Shown piece by piece: positions 41,374 through 54,771 of a stretch of DNA of 64,000 nucleotides. The notes below the pieces were generated by a model that saw only the letters and a program-made list of their open reading frames with translations, was not told where the DNA came from and made no database searches. The position numbers and the translations under genes are program-made. Each line of letters opens with the position of its first letter. Position 1 is the first letter of the stretch. Origin of the DNA: Gymnothorax reevesii. Taxonomy: Eukaryota; Chordata; Actinopteri; Anguilliformes; Muraenidae. The stretch spans positions 24,422,367-24,486,366 of the forward strand of contig CM056580.1 of NCBI GenBank assembly GCA_029721435.1. Reading direction: 5' to 3'.

Positions 41374-43094
41374 AGCTGAAATGCCATCTGATCTCATGTT
41401 ATCATCATAAAGGACATGTTAAGTATGGAAATGACCAGATATTAGCACTTGCATTAGATCGCTAGCATTAGCATTTTAGCATAAGCATGTAAGCATTCGC
41501 ATTGAAACATTAACATGACCCAATTTGCTGATTATACAAGAAGGGTTAAGCTGAAATGTCATCTGATCTCATATTAACATCATAGAGGACATGTACAGTT
41601 TGAAAATGACCAGATATTAGCACTCGAATTAGATTGCTAGCATTAGCATTTTTGCATCAGTATTTTAGCATTAGCATTGATACATTAACATTACCCAATT
41701 TTCTTATTATACAAGAAGGGTTAAGCTAAAATGTCATCTGATCTCATATTAACATCATCGAGGACTCAAAGTATGAAAATGACCAGATATTAGCACACGA
41801 ATTAGATTGCTAGCATTAGCATTTTTGCATCAGTATGTTAGCATTAGCATTGATACATTAACATTACCCAATTTGCTAATTATACAAGAAGGGTTTAGCT
41901 AAAATGTCATCTGATCTCATATTAACATCATAGAGGACACATACAGTTTGAAAATGACCAGATATTAGCACTCTTATCACATCGCTAGCATTAACAATTT
42001 ATCATTGGCATGTTAGAATTAGCCAGTTAGCATTAGCATTCAAACATTAACCTCACCCAATTTGCTCATTATACAAGAAGAGGTAAGCTGAAATGTCATC
42101 CAATCTCATATTAACATCATAGAGGACACGTACAGTTTGAAAAACGACCAGATATAAGCACTCACATTAGATTGCTAGCATTAGCATGTTAGCATTAGCA
42201 TTCAAACATTTATATCACTCAATTTCCATTTTACACAAGAATGGTTAAGCTGAAATGCCATCTGATCTCATGTTATCATCATAGAGGACACGATAAGTAT
42301 GGAAATGACCAGATATTAGCACTTGCATTCGATCGCTAGCATTAGCATTTTAGCATCAGCATGTAAGCATTAGCATTGAAACATTAACATGACCCAATTT
42401 GCTTATTATACAAGAAGGGTGAAGCTGAAATGTCATCTTATCTCATATGAACATCATAGAGGACACGTACAGTATGAAAACGACCAGATATTAGCACTCA
42501 CATTAGATCGCTAGCATTAGCATGTTAGCATTTGCATTTAAACATTTATATCACTCAATTTCCATTTTACATAAGAAGGCTTAAACTGAAATGCCATCTG
42601 ATCTCATGTTAACATCATAGAGGACACGTTAAGTATGAAAATGACCAGATATTAGCACTTGCATTAGATCGCTAGCATTAGCATTTTAGCATCAGCATGT
42701 AAGCATTAGCATTGAGACATTAACATGACCCAATTTGCTTATTATACAAGAAGGGTTAAGCTGAAATGTCATCTGATCTCATATTAACATCATAGAGGAC
42801 ACGTACAGTATGAAAACGACCAGATATTAGCACTCACATTAAATCGCTAGCTTTAGCAGGTTAGCATTTGCATTTTAACATTTATATCACTCAATTTCCA
42901 TTTTACACAAGAAGGGTTAAGCTGAAATGCCATCTGATCTCATGTTAACATCATAGAGGACACGTTAAGTATGGAAATGACCAGATATTAGCACTTGCAT
43001 TTGATCGCTAGCATTAGCATTTTAGCATCAGCATGTAAGCATTAGCATTGAAACATTAACATGACCCAATTTGCTTATTATACAAGAAGGGTTA

Positions 43095-43283
43095 CGCTGA
43101 AATGTCATCTGATCTCATATTAACATCATAGAGGACATGTACAGTTTGAAAATGACCAGATATTAGCACTCTTATAAAATCGCTAGCATAGCGAATTTAG
43201 CATTGGCATGTTTGAATTATCCAGTTAGCATTAGCATTCAAACATTAACATGACCCAATTTGCTTATTATACAAGAAGGGTTA
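43095..43283. repeat. Class A monomer with a C-type end and scrambled subunit (189 bp)
   Basis: Head and four-subunit tail are of class A, but the end reads cattaacatgaccc (class C) instead of cattaacctcaccc. The first subunits read ctagcatagcgaatttagc where A has ctagcattagcaatttagc, that is one base lost and one gained so that the length is kept. The C-type end suggests a switch in the shared stretch before the end block. Confidence 0.88.
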
Positions 43284-45124
43284 AGCTGAAATGTCATCTG
43301 ATCTCATATGAACATCATACAGGACACGTACAGTATGAAAACGACCAGATATTAGCACTCACATTAGATCGCTAGCATTAGCATGTTAGCATTTGCATTT
43401 AAACATTTATATCACTCAATTTCCATTTTACATAAGAAGGCTTAAACTGAAATGCCATCTGATCTCATGTTAACATCATAGAGGACACGTTAAGTATGAA
43501 AATGACCAGATATTAGCACTTGCATTAGATCGCTAGCATTAGCATTTTAGCATCAGCATGTAAGCATTAGCATTGAAACATTAACATGACCCAATTTGCT
43601 TATTATACAAGAAGGGTTAAGCTGAAATGTCATCTGATCTCATATTAACATCATAGAGGACACGTACAGTATGAAAACGACCAGATATTAGCACTCACAT
43701 TAAATCGCTAGCATTAGCAGGTTAGCATTTGCATTTAAACATTTATATCACTCAATTTCCATTTTACACAAGAAGGCTTAAACTGAAATGCCATCTGATC
43801 TCATGTTAACATCATAGAGGACACGTTAAGTATGGAAATGACCAGATATTAGCACTTGCATTAGATCGCTAGCATTAGCATTTTAGCATCAGCATGTAAG
43901 CAGTAGCATTGAAACATTAACATGACCCAATTTGCTTATTATACAAGAAGGGTTAAGCTGAAATGTCATCTGATCTCATATGAACATCATAGAGGACACG
44001 TTCAGTTTGAAAACGACCAGATATAAGCACTCACATTAGATCGCTAGCATTAGCATGTTAGCATTAGCATTCAAACATTTATATCACTCAAAATCCATTT
44101 TACACAAGAATGGTTAAGCTGAAATGCCATCTGATCTCATGTTATCATCATAGAGGACACGTACAGTATGAAAACGACCAGATATTAGCACTCACATTAG
44201 ATCGCTAGCATTAGCATGTTAGCATTTGCATTTAAACATTTATATCACTCAATTTCCATTTTACATAAGAAGGCTTAAACTGAAATGCCATCTGATCTCA
44301 TGTTAACATCATAGAGGACACGTTAAGTATGAAAATGACCAGATATTAGCACTTGCATTAGATCGCTAGCATTAGCATTTTAGCATCAGCATGTAAGCAT
44401 TAGCATTGAGACATTAACATGACCCAATTTGCTTATTATACAAGAAGGGTTAAGCTGAAATGTCATCTGATCTCATATTAACATCATAGAGGACACGTAC
44501 AGTATGAAAACGACCAGATATTAGCACTCACATTAAATCGCTAGCATTAGCAGGTTAGCATTTGCATTTAAACATTTATATCACTCAATTTCCATTTTAC
44601 ACAAGAAGGGTTAAGCTGAAATGCCATCTGATCTCATGTTAACATCATAGAGGACACGTTAAGTATGGAAATGACCAGATATTAGCACTTGCATTTGATC
44701 GCTAGCATTAGCATTTTAGCATCAGCATGTAAGCATTAGCATTGAAACATTAACATGACCCAATTTGCTTATTATACAAGAAGGGTTAAGCTGAAATGTC
44801 ATCTGATCTCATATTAACATCATAGAGGACACGTACAGTATGAAAACGACCAGATATTAGCACTCACATTAGATCGCTAGCATTAGCATGTTAGCATTTG
44901 CATTTAAACATTTATATCACTCAATTTCCATTTTACACAAGAAGGCTTAAACTGAAATGCCATCTGATCTCATGTTAACATCATTGAGGACATGTTAAGT
45001 AGGGAAATGACCAGATATTAGCACTTGCATTAGATCGCTAGCATTAGCATTTTAGCATAAGCATGTAAGCATTAGCATTGAAACATTAACATGACCCAAT
45101 TTGCTGATTATACAAGAAGGGTTA

Positions 45125-47314
45125 AGCTGAAATGTCATCTGATCTCATATTAACATCATAGAGGACATGTACAGTTTGAAAATGACCAGATATTAGCACT
45201 CGAATTAGATTGCTAGCATTAGCATTTTTGCATCAGTATTTTAACATTAGCATTGATACATTAACATTACCCAATTTGCTTATTATACAAGAAGGGTTAA
45301 GCTAAAATGTAATCTGATCTCATATTAACATCATAGAGGACACAAAGTATGAAAATGACCAGATATTAGCACACGAATTAGATTGCTAGCATTAGCATTT
45401 TTGCATCAGTATGTTAGCATTAGCATTGATACATTAACATTACCCAATTTGCTAATTATACAAGAAGGGTTTAGCTAAAATGTCATCTGATCTCATATTA
45501 ACATCATAGAGGACACGTACAGTTTGAAAAACGACCAGATATAAGCACTCACATTAGATTGCTAGCATTAGCATGTTAGCATTAGCATTCAAACATTTAT
45601 ATCACTCAATTTCCTTTTTACACAAGAATGGTTAAGCTGAAATGCCATCTGATCTCATGTTATCATCATAGAGGACACGATAAGTATGGAAATGACCAGA
45701 TATTAGCACTTGCATTAGATCGCTAGCATTAGCATTTTAGCATCAGCATGTAAGCATTAGCATTGAAACATTAACATGACCCAATTTGCTTATTATACAA
45801 GAAGGGTTAAGCTGAAATGTCATCTGATCTCATATGAACATCATAGAGGACACGTACAGTATGAAAACGACCAGATATTAGCACTCACATTAGATCGCTA
45901 GCATTAGAATGTTAGCATTTGCATTTAAACATTTATATCACTCAATTTCCATTTTACACAAGAAGGCTTAAACTGAAATGCCATCTGATCTCATGTTAAC
46001 ATCATAGAGGACACGTTAAGTATGAAAATGACCAGATATTAGCACTTGCATTAGATCGCTAGCATTAGCATTTTAGCATCAGCATGTAAGCATTAGCATT
46101 GAAACATTAACATGACCCAATTTGCTTATTATACAAGAAGGGTTAAGCTGAAATGTCATCTGATCTCATATTAACATCATAGAGGACACGTACAGTATGA
46201 AAACGACCAGATATTAACACTCACATTAAATCGCTAGCATTAGCAGGTTAGCATTTGCATTTAAACATTTATATCACTCAATTTCCATTTTACACAAGAA
46301 GGCTTAAACTGAAATGCCATCTGATCTCATGTTAACATCATAGAGGACACGTTAAGTATGGAAATGACCAGATATTAGCACTTGCATTAGATCGCTAGCA
46401 TTAGCATTTTAGCATCAGCATGTAAGCAGTAGCATTGAAACATTAACATGACCCAATTTGCTTATTATACAAGAAGGGTTAAGCTGAAATGTCATCTGAT
46501 CTCATATGAACATCATAGAGGACACGTACAGTTTGAAAACGACCAGATATAAGCACTCACATTAGATCGCTAGCATTAGCATGTTAGCATTAGCATTCAA
46601 ACATTTATATCACTCAATTTCCATTATACACAAGAAGGCTTAAACTGAAATGCCATCTGATCTCATATTAACATCATAGAGGACACGTACAGTATGAAAA
46701 CGACCAGATATAAGCACTCACATTAGATCGCTAGCATTAGCATGTATGCATTAGCATTCAAACATTTATATCACTCAATTTCCATTTTACACAAGAAGGG
46801 TTAAGCTGAAATGCCATCTGATCTCATGTTATCATCATAGAGGACACGTTAAGTATGGAAATGACCAGATATTAGCACTTGCATTAGATCTCTAGCATTA
46901 GCATTTTAGCATCAGCATGAAAGCAGTAGCATTGAAACATTAACATGACCCAATTTGCTAATTATACAAGAAGGGTTGAGTTGAAATGTCATCTGATCTC
47001 ATATTAACATCATAGAGGACAGGTACAGTATGAAAACGACCAGATATTAGCACTCACATTAGATCGCTAGCATTAGCATGTTAGCATTTGCATTTAAACA
47101 TTTATATCACTCAATTTCCATTTTACACAAGAAGGCTTAAACTGAAATGCCATCTGATCTCATGTTAACATCATAGAGGACATGTTAAGTATGGAAATGA
47201 CCAGATATTAGCACTTGCATTAGATCGCTAGCATTAGCATTTTAGCATAAGCATGTAAGCATTAGCATTGAAACATTATTATGACCCAATTTGCTTATTA
47301 TACAAGAAGGGTTA
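45125..47314. repeat. HOR family 4, short copy (2,190 bp, 13 monomers)
   Basis: Starts: AB 45125, B' 45300, D162 45473, C 45635, D 45810, C 45971, D 46146, C 46307, D 46482, D2 46643, C 46804, D 46979, C 47140. D162 starts with the A'-type agctaaaatg and stands directly after B', so the A' monomer normally present here was lost by a join inside the head. The rest has the order of the family-4 copies that follow. Confidence 0.87.
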
Positions 47315-50300
47315 AGCTGAAATGTCATCTGATCTCATATTAACATCATAGAGGACATGTACAGTTTGAAAATGACCAGATATTAGCACTCGAATTAGAT
47401 TGCTAGCATTAGCATTTTTGCATCAGTATTTTAGCATTAGCATTGATACATTAACATTACCCAATTTGCTTATTATACAAGAAGGGTTAAGCTAAAATGT
47501 CATCTGATCTCATATTAACATCATAGAGGACACAAAGTATGAAAATGACCAGATATTAGCACACGAATTAGATTGCTAGCATAAGCATTTTTGCATCAGT
47601 ATGTTAGCATTAGCATTGATACATTAACATTACCCAATTTGCTAATTATACAAGAAGGGTTTAGCTAAAATGTCATCTGATCTCATATTAACATCATAGA
47701 GGACACGTACAGTTTGAAAATGAACAGATATTGGCACTCTTATCACATCGCTAGCATTAACAATTTAGCATTGGCATGTTAGAATTAGCCAGTTAGCATT
47801 AGCATTCAAACATTAACCTCACCCAATTTGCTCATTATACAAGAAGGGGTAACTGAAATGTCATCCAATCTCATATTAACATCATAGAGGACACTACAGT
47901 TTGAAAAACAACCAGATATAAGCACTCACATTAGATTGCTAGCATTAGCATGTTAGCATTAGCATTCAAACATTTATATCACTCAATTTCCATTTTACAC
48001 AAGAATGGTTAAGCTGAAATGCCATCTGATCTCATGTTATCATCATAGAGGACACGATAAGTATGGAAATGACCAGATATTAGCACTTGCATTAGATCGC
48101 TAGCATTAGCATTTTAGCATCAGCATGTAAGCATTAGCATTGAAACATTAACATGACCCAATTTGCTTATTATACAAGAAGGGTTAAGCTGAAATGTCAT
48201 CTGATCTCATATGAACATCATAGAGGACACGTACAGTATGAAAACGACCAGATATTCGCACTCACATTAGATCGCTAGCATAAGCATGTTAGCATTTGCA
48301 TTTAAACATTTATATCACTCAATTTCCATTTTACACAAGAAGGCTTAAACTGAAATGCCATCTGATCTCATGTTAACATCATAGAGGACACGTTAAGTAT
48401 GAAAATGACCAGATATTAGCACTTGCATTAGATCGCTAGCATTAGCATTTTAGCATCAGCATGTAAGCATTAGCATTGAAACATTAACATGACCCAATTT
48501 GCTTATTATACAAGAATGGTTAAGCTGAAATGTCATCTGATCTCATATTAACATCATAGAGGACACGTACAGTATGAAAACGACCAGATATTAGCACTCA
48601 CATTAAATCGCTAGCATTAGCAGGTTAGCATTTGCATTTAAACATTTATATCACTCAATTTCCATTTTACACAAGAAGGCTTAAACTGAAATGCCATCTG
48701 ATCTCATGTTAACATCATAGAGGACACGTTAAGTATGGAAATGACCAGATATTAGCACTTGCATTAGATCGCTAGCATTAGCATTTTAGCATCAGCATGT
48801 AAGCAGTAGCATTGAAACATTAACATGACCCAATTTGCTTATTATACAAGAAGGGTTAAGCTGAAATGTCATCTGATCTCATATGAACATCATAGAGGAC
48901 ACGTACAGTTTGAAAACGACCAGATATAAGCACTCACATTAGATCGCTAGCATAAGCATGTTAGCATTAGCATTCAAACATTTATATCACTCAATTTCCA
49001 TTATACACAAGAAGGCTTAAACTGAAATGCCATCTGATCTCATATAAACATCATAGAGGACACGTACAGTATGAAAAAGACCAGATATAAGCACTCACAT
49101 TAGATCGCTAGCATTAGCATGTATGCATTAGCATTCAAACATTTATATCACTCAATTTCCATTTTACACAAGAAGGGTTAAGCTGAAATGCCATCTGATC
49201 TCATGTTAACATCATAGAGGACACGTTAAGTATGGAAATGACCAGATATTAGCACTTGCATTAGATCGCTAGCATTAGCATTTTAGCATCAGCATGTAAG
49301 CAGTAGCATTGAAACATTAACATGACCCAATTTGCTTATTATACAAGAAGGGTTAAGCTGAAATGTCATCTGATCTCATATGAACATCATAGAGGACACG
49401 TACAGTTTGAAAACGACCAGATATAAGCACTCACATTAGATCGCTAGCATTAGCATGTTAGCATTAGCATTCAAACATTTATATCACTCAATTTCCATTA
49501 AACACAAGAAGGCTTAAACTGAAATGCCATCTGATCTCATATTAACATCATAGAGGACACGTACAGTATGAAAACGACCAGATATTAGCACTCACATTAG
49601 ATCGCTAGCATTAGCATGTTAGCATCAGCATGTAAGCATTAGCATTGAAACATTAACATGACCCAATTTGCTTATTATACAAGAAGCGTTAAGCTGAAAT
49701 GTCATCTGATCTCATATTAACATCATAGAGGACACGTACAGTATGAAAACGACCAGATATTAGCACTCACATCAGATCGCTAGCATTAGCATGTTAGCAT
49801 TAGCATTCAAACATTTATATCACTCAATTTCCATTATACACAAGAAGGCTTAAACTGAAATGCCATCTGATCTCATATTAACATCATAGAGGACACGTAC
49901 AGTATGAAAACGACCAGATATAAGCACTCACATTAGATCGCTAGCATTAGCATGTTAGCATTAGCATTTAAACATTTATATCACTCAATTTCCATTTTAC
50001 ACAAGAAGGGTTAAGCTGAAATGTCATCTGATCTCATATTAACATCATCGAGGACATGTACAGTTTGAAAATGACCAGATATTAACACTCTTATCACATC
50101 GCTAGCATTAGCAATTTAGCACTGGCATGTTTGAATGAGCCAGTTAGCATTAGCATTCAAACATTAACCTCACCCAATTTGCTTATTATACAAGAAAGGT
50201 TTAGCTGAAATGTCATCCGATCTCATATTAACATCATAGAGGACACGTACAGTTTGAAAACGACCAGATATAAGCACTCACATTAGATCGCTAGCATTAG

Positions 50301-51210
50301 CATGTATGCATTAGCATTCAAACATTTATATCACTCAATTTCCATTTTACACAAGAAGGGTTAAGCTGAAATGCCATCTGATTTCATGTTATCATCATAG
50401 AGGACACGTTAAGTATGGAAATGACCAGATATTAGCACTTGCATTAGATCTCTAGCATTAGCATTTTAGCATCAGCATGTGAGCAGTAGCACTGAAACAT
50501 TAACATGACCCAATTTGCTAATTATTCAAGAAGGGTTGAGCTGAAATGTCATCTGATCTCATATTAACATCATAGAGGACACGTACAGTATGAAAACGAC
50601 TAGATATTAGCACTCACATTAGATCGCTAGCATTTGCATGTTAGCATTTGCATTTAAACATTTATATCACTCAATTTCCATTTTACACAAGAAGGCTTAA
50701 ACTGAAATGCCATCTGATCTCATGTTAACATCATAGAGGACATGTTAAGTATGGAAATGACCAGATATTAGCACTTGCATTAGATCGCTAGCATTAGCAT
50801 TTTAGCATAAGCATGTAAGCATTAGCATTGAAACATTAACATGACCCAATTTGCTTATTATACAAGAAGGGTTAAGCTGAAATGTCATCTGATCACATAT
50901 TAACATCATAGAGGACATGTACAGTTTGAAAATGACCAGATATTAGCACTCACATTAGATCGCTAGCATTAGCATGTTAGCATTTGCATTTAAACATTTA
51001 TATCACTCAATTTCCATTTTACACAAGAAGGCTTAAACTGAAATGCCATCTGATCTCATGTTAACATCATAGAGGACATGTTAAGTATGGAAATGACCAG
51101 ATATTAGCACTTGCATTAGATCGCTAGCATTAGCATTTTAGCATAAGCATGTAAGCATTAGCATTGAAACATTAACATGACCCAATTTGCTTATTATACA
51201 AGAAGGGTTA
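47315..51210. repeat. HOR family 4, copy 1 (3,896 bp, 23 monomers)
   Basis: Starts: AB 47315, B' 47490, A' 47663, D 47852 (160 bp), C 48012, D 48187, C 48348, D 48523, C 48684, D 48859, D2 49020, C 49181, D 49356, D/C 49517, D 49692, D2 49853, A 50014, D 50203, C 50364, D 50539, C 50700, A/D 50875, C 51036. The D/C chimera (175 bp) has a D head and first subunit followed by tagcatcagcatgtaagc of class C, and is followed by a border with aagaagcgtt. Confidence 0.9.
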
Positions 51211-54200
51211 AGCTGAAATGTCATCTGATCTCATATTAACATCATAGAGGAAATGTACAGTTTGAAAATGACCAGATATTAGCACACGAATTAGATTTCT
51301 AGCATTAGCATTTTTGCATCAGTATTTTAGCATTAGCATTGATACATTAACATTACCCAATTTGCTTATTATACAAGAAGGGTTAAGCTAAAATGTCATC
51401 TGATCTCATATTAACATCATAGAGGACACAAAGTATGAAAATGACCAGATATTAGCACACGAATTAGATTGCTAGCATAAGCATTTTTGCATCAGTATGT
51501 TAGCATTAGCATTGATACATTAACATTACCCAATTTGCTAATTATACAAGAAGGGTTTAGCTAAAATGTCATCTGATCTCATATTAACATCATAGAGGAC
51601 ACGTACAGTTTGAAAATGAACAGATATTAGCACTCTTATCACATCGCTAGCATTAACAATTTAGCATTGGCATGTTAGAATTAGCCAGTTAGCATTAGCA
51701 TTCAAACATTAACCTCACCCAATTTGCTCATTATACAAGAAGGGGTAACTGAAATGTCATCCAATCTCATATTAACATCATAGAGGACACGTACAGTTTG
51801 AAAAACGACCAGATATAAGCACTCACATTAGATTGCTAGCATTAGCATGTTAGCATTAGCATTCAAACATTTATATCACTCAATTTCCATTTTACACAAG
51901 AATGGTTAAGCTGAAATGCCATCTGATCTCATGTTATCATCATAGAGGACACGATAAGTATGGAAATGACCAGATATTAGCACTTGCATTAGATCGCTAG
52001 CATTAGCATTTTAGCATCAGCATGTAAGCATTAGCATTGAAACATTAACATGACCCAATTTGCTTATTATACAAGAAGGGTTAAGCTGAAATGTCATCTG
52101 ATCTCATATGAACATCATAGAGGACACGTACAGTATGAAAACGACCAGATATTCGCACTCACATTAGATCGCTAGCATAAGCATGTTAGCATTTGCATTT
52201 AAACATTTATATCACTCAATTTCCATTTTACACAAGAAGGCTTAAACTGAAATGCCATCTGATCTCATGTTAACATCATAGAGGACACGTTAAGTATGAA
52301 AATGACCAGATATTAGCACTTGCATTAGATCGCTAGCATTAGCATTTTAGCATCAGCATGTAAGCATTAGCATTGAAACATTAACATGACCCAATTTGCT
52401 TATTATACAAGAATGGTTAAGCTGAAATGTCATCTGATCTCATATTAACATCATAGAGGACACGTACAGTATGAAAACGACCAGATATTAGCACTCACAT
52501 TAAATCGCTAGCATTAGCAGGTTAGCATTTGCATTTAAACATTTATATCACTCAATTTCCATTTTACACAAGAAGGCTTAAACTGAAATGCCATCTGATC
52601 TCATATTAACATCATAGAGGACACGTACAGTATGAAAAAGACCAGATATAAGCACTCACATTAGATCGCTAGCATTAGCATGTATGCATTAGCATTCAAA
52701 CATTTATATCACTCAATTTCCATTTTACACAAGAAGGGTTAAGCTGAAATGCCATCTGATCTCATGTTAACATCATAGAGGACACGTTAAGTATGGAAAT
52801 GACCAGATATTAGCACTTGCATTAGATCGCTAGCATTAGCATTTTAGCATCAGCATGTAAGCAGTAGCATTGAAACATTAACATGACCCAATTTGCTTAT
52901 TATACAAGAAGGGTTAAGCTGAAATGTCATCTGATCTCATATGAACATCATAGAGGACACGTACAGTTTGAAAACGACCAGATATAAGCACTCACATTAG
53001 ATCGCTAGCATTAGCATGTTAGCATTAGCATTCAAACATTTATATCACTCAATTTCCATTATACACAAGAAGGCTTCAACTGAAATGCCATCTGATCTCA
53101 TATTAACATCATAGAGGACACGTACAGTATGAAAACGACCAGATATAAGCACTTACATTAGATCGCTAGCATTAGCATGTTAGCATCAGCATGTAAGCAT
53201 TAGCATTGAAACATTAACATGACCCAATTTGCTTATTATACAAGAAGCGTTAAGCTGAAATGTCATCTGATCTCATATTAACATCATAGAGGACACGTAC
53301 AGTATGAAAACGACCAGATATTAGCACTCACATCAGATCGCTAGCATTAGCATGTTAGCATTAGCATTCAAACATTTATATCACTCAATTTCCATTATAC
53401 ACAAGAAGGCTTAAACTGAAATGCCATCTGATCTCATATTAACATCATAGAGGACACGTACAGTATGAAAACGACCAGATATAAGCACTCACATTAGATC
53501 GCTAGCATTAGCATGTTAGCATTAGCATTTAAACATTTATATCACTCAATTTCCATTTTACACAAGAAGGGTTAAGCTGAAATGTCATCTGATCTCATAT
53601 TAACATCATCGAGGACATGTACAGTTTGAAAATGACCAGATATTAACACTCTTATCACATCGCTAGCATTAGCAATTTAGCACTGGCATGTTTGAATGAG
53701 CCAGTTAGCATTAGCATTCAAACATTAACCTCACCCAATTTGCTTATTATACAAGAAAGGTTTAGCTGAAATGTCATCCGATCTCATATTAACATCATAG
53801 AGGACACGTACAGTTTGAAAACGACCAGATATAAGCACTCACATTAGATCGCTAGCATTAGCATGTATGCATTAGCATTCAAACATTTATATCACTCAAT
53901 TTCCATTTTACACAAGAAGGGTTAAGCTGAAATGCCATCTGATTTCATGTTATCATCATAGAGGACACGTTAAGTATGGAAATGACCAGATATTAGCACT
54001 TGCATTAGATCTCTAGCATTAGCATTTTAGCATCAGCATGTGAGCAGTAGCACTGAAACATTGACATGACCCAATTTGCTAATTATACAAGAAGGGTTGA
54101 GCTGAAATGTCATCTGATCTCATATTAACATCATAGAGGACACGTACAGTATGAAAACGACTAGATATTAGCACTCACATTAGATCGCTAGCATTTGCAT

Positions 54201-54771
54201 GTTAGCATTTGCATTTAAACATTTATATCACTCAATTTCCATTTTACACAAGAAGGCTTAAACTGAAATGCCATCTGATCTCATGTTAACATCATAGAGG
54301 ACATGTTAAGTATGGAAATGACCAGATATTAGCACTTGCATTAGATCGCTAGCATTAGCATTTTAGCATAAGCATGTAAGCATTAGCATTGAAACATTAA
54401 CATGACCCAATTTGCTTATTATACAAGAAGGGTTAAGCTGAAATGTCATCTGATCACATATTAACATCATAGAGGACATGTACAGTTTGAAAATGACCAG
54501 ATATTAGCACTCACATTAGATCGCTAGCATTAGCATTTTAGCATTTGCATTTAAACATTTATATCACTCAATTTCCATTTTACACAAGAAGGCTTAAACT
54601 GAAATGCCATCTGATCTCATGTTAACATCATAGAGGACATGTTAAGTATGGAAATGACCAGATATTAGCACTTGCATTAGATCGCTAGCATTAGCATTTT
54701 AGCATAAGCATGTAAGCATTAGCATTGAAACATTTACATGACCCAATATGCTTATTATACAAGAAGGGTTA
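51211..54771. repeat. HOR family 4, copy 2 (3,561 bp, 21 monomers)
   Basis: Starts: AB 51211, B' 51386, A' 51559, D 51748, C 51909, D 52084, C 52245, D 52420, D2 52581, C 52742, D 52917, D/C 53078, D 53253, D2 53414, A 53575, D 53764, C 53925, D 54100, C 54261, A/D 54436, C 54597. It lacks one C/D pair (336 bp) of copy 1, and its first D is one base longer, which explains the difference of 335 bp. Private variants such as ggggtaactg, gatttcatgttatc, acgactagatattag and gatcacatattaac are shared with copies 1 and 3. Confidence 0.9.

Larger units (their letters stand above)
40305..45124. repeat. HOR family 3, rearranged third copy and C/D run
   Basis: Starts: A' 40351, D 40540, C 40701 (178 bp), D 40879 (159 bp), C 41038, A/D chimera 41213, C 41374, AB 41549, B' 41724, A' 41897, D162 42086, C 42248, D 42423, C 42584, D 42759, C 42920, A/C chimera 43095, D 43284, C 43445, D 43620, C 43781, D 43956, D2-like 44117, C 44278, D 44453, C 44614, D 44789, C 44950. 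Its left part matches 36039 on at an offset of 4,312 bp, one B' monomer less than 4,485. It then skips the B'-A' pair present at 36898-37259 and continues with an A/D chimera. Confidence 0.88.
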
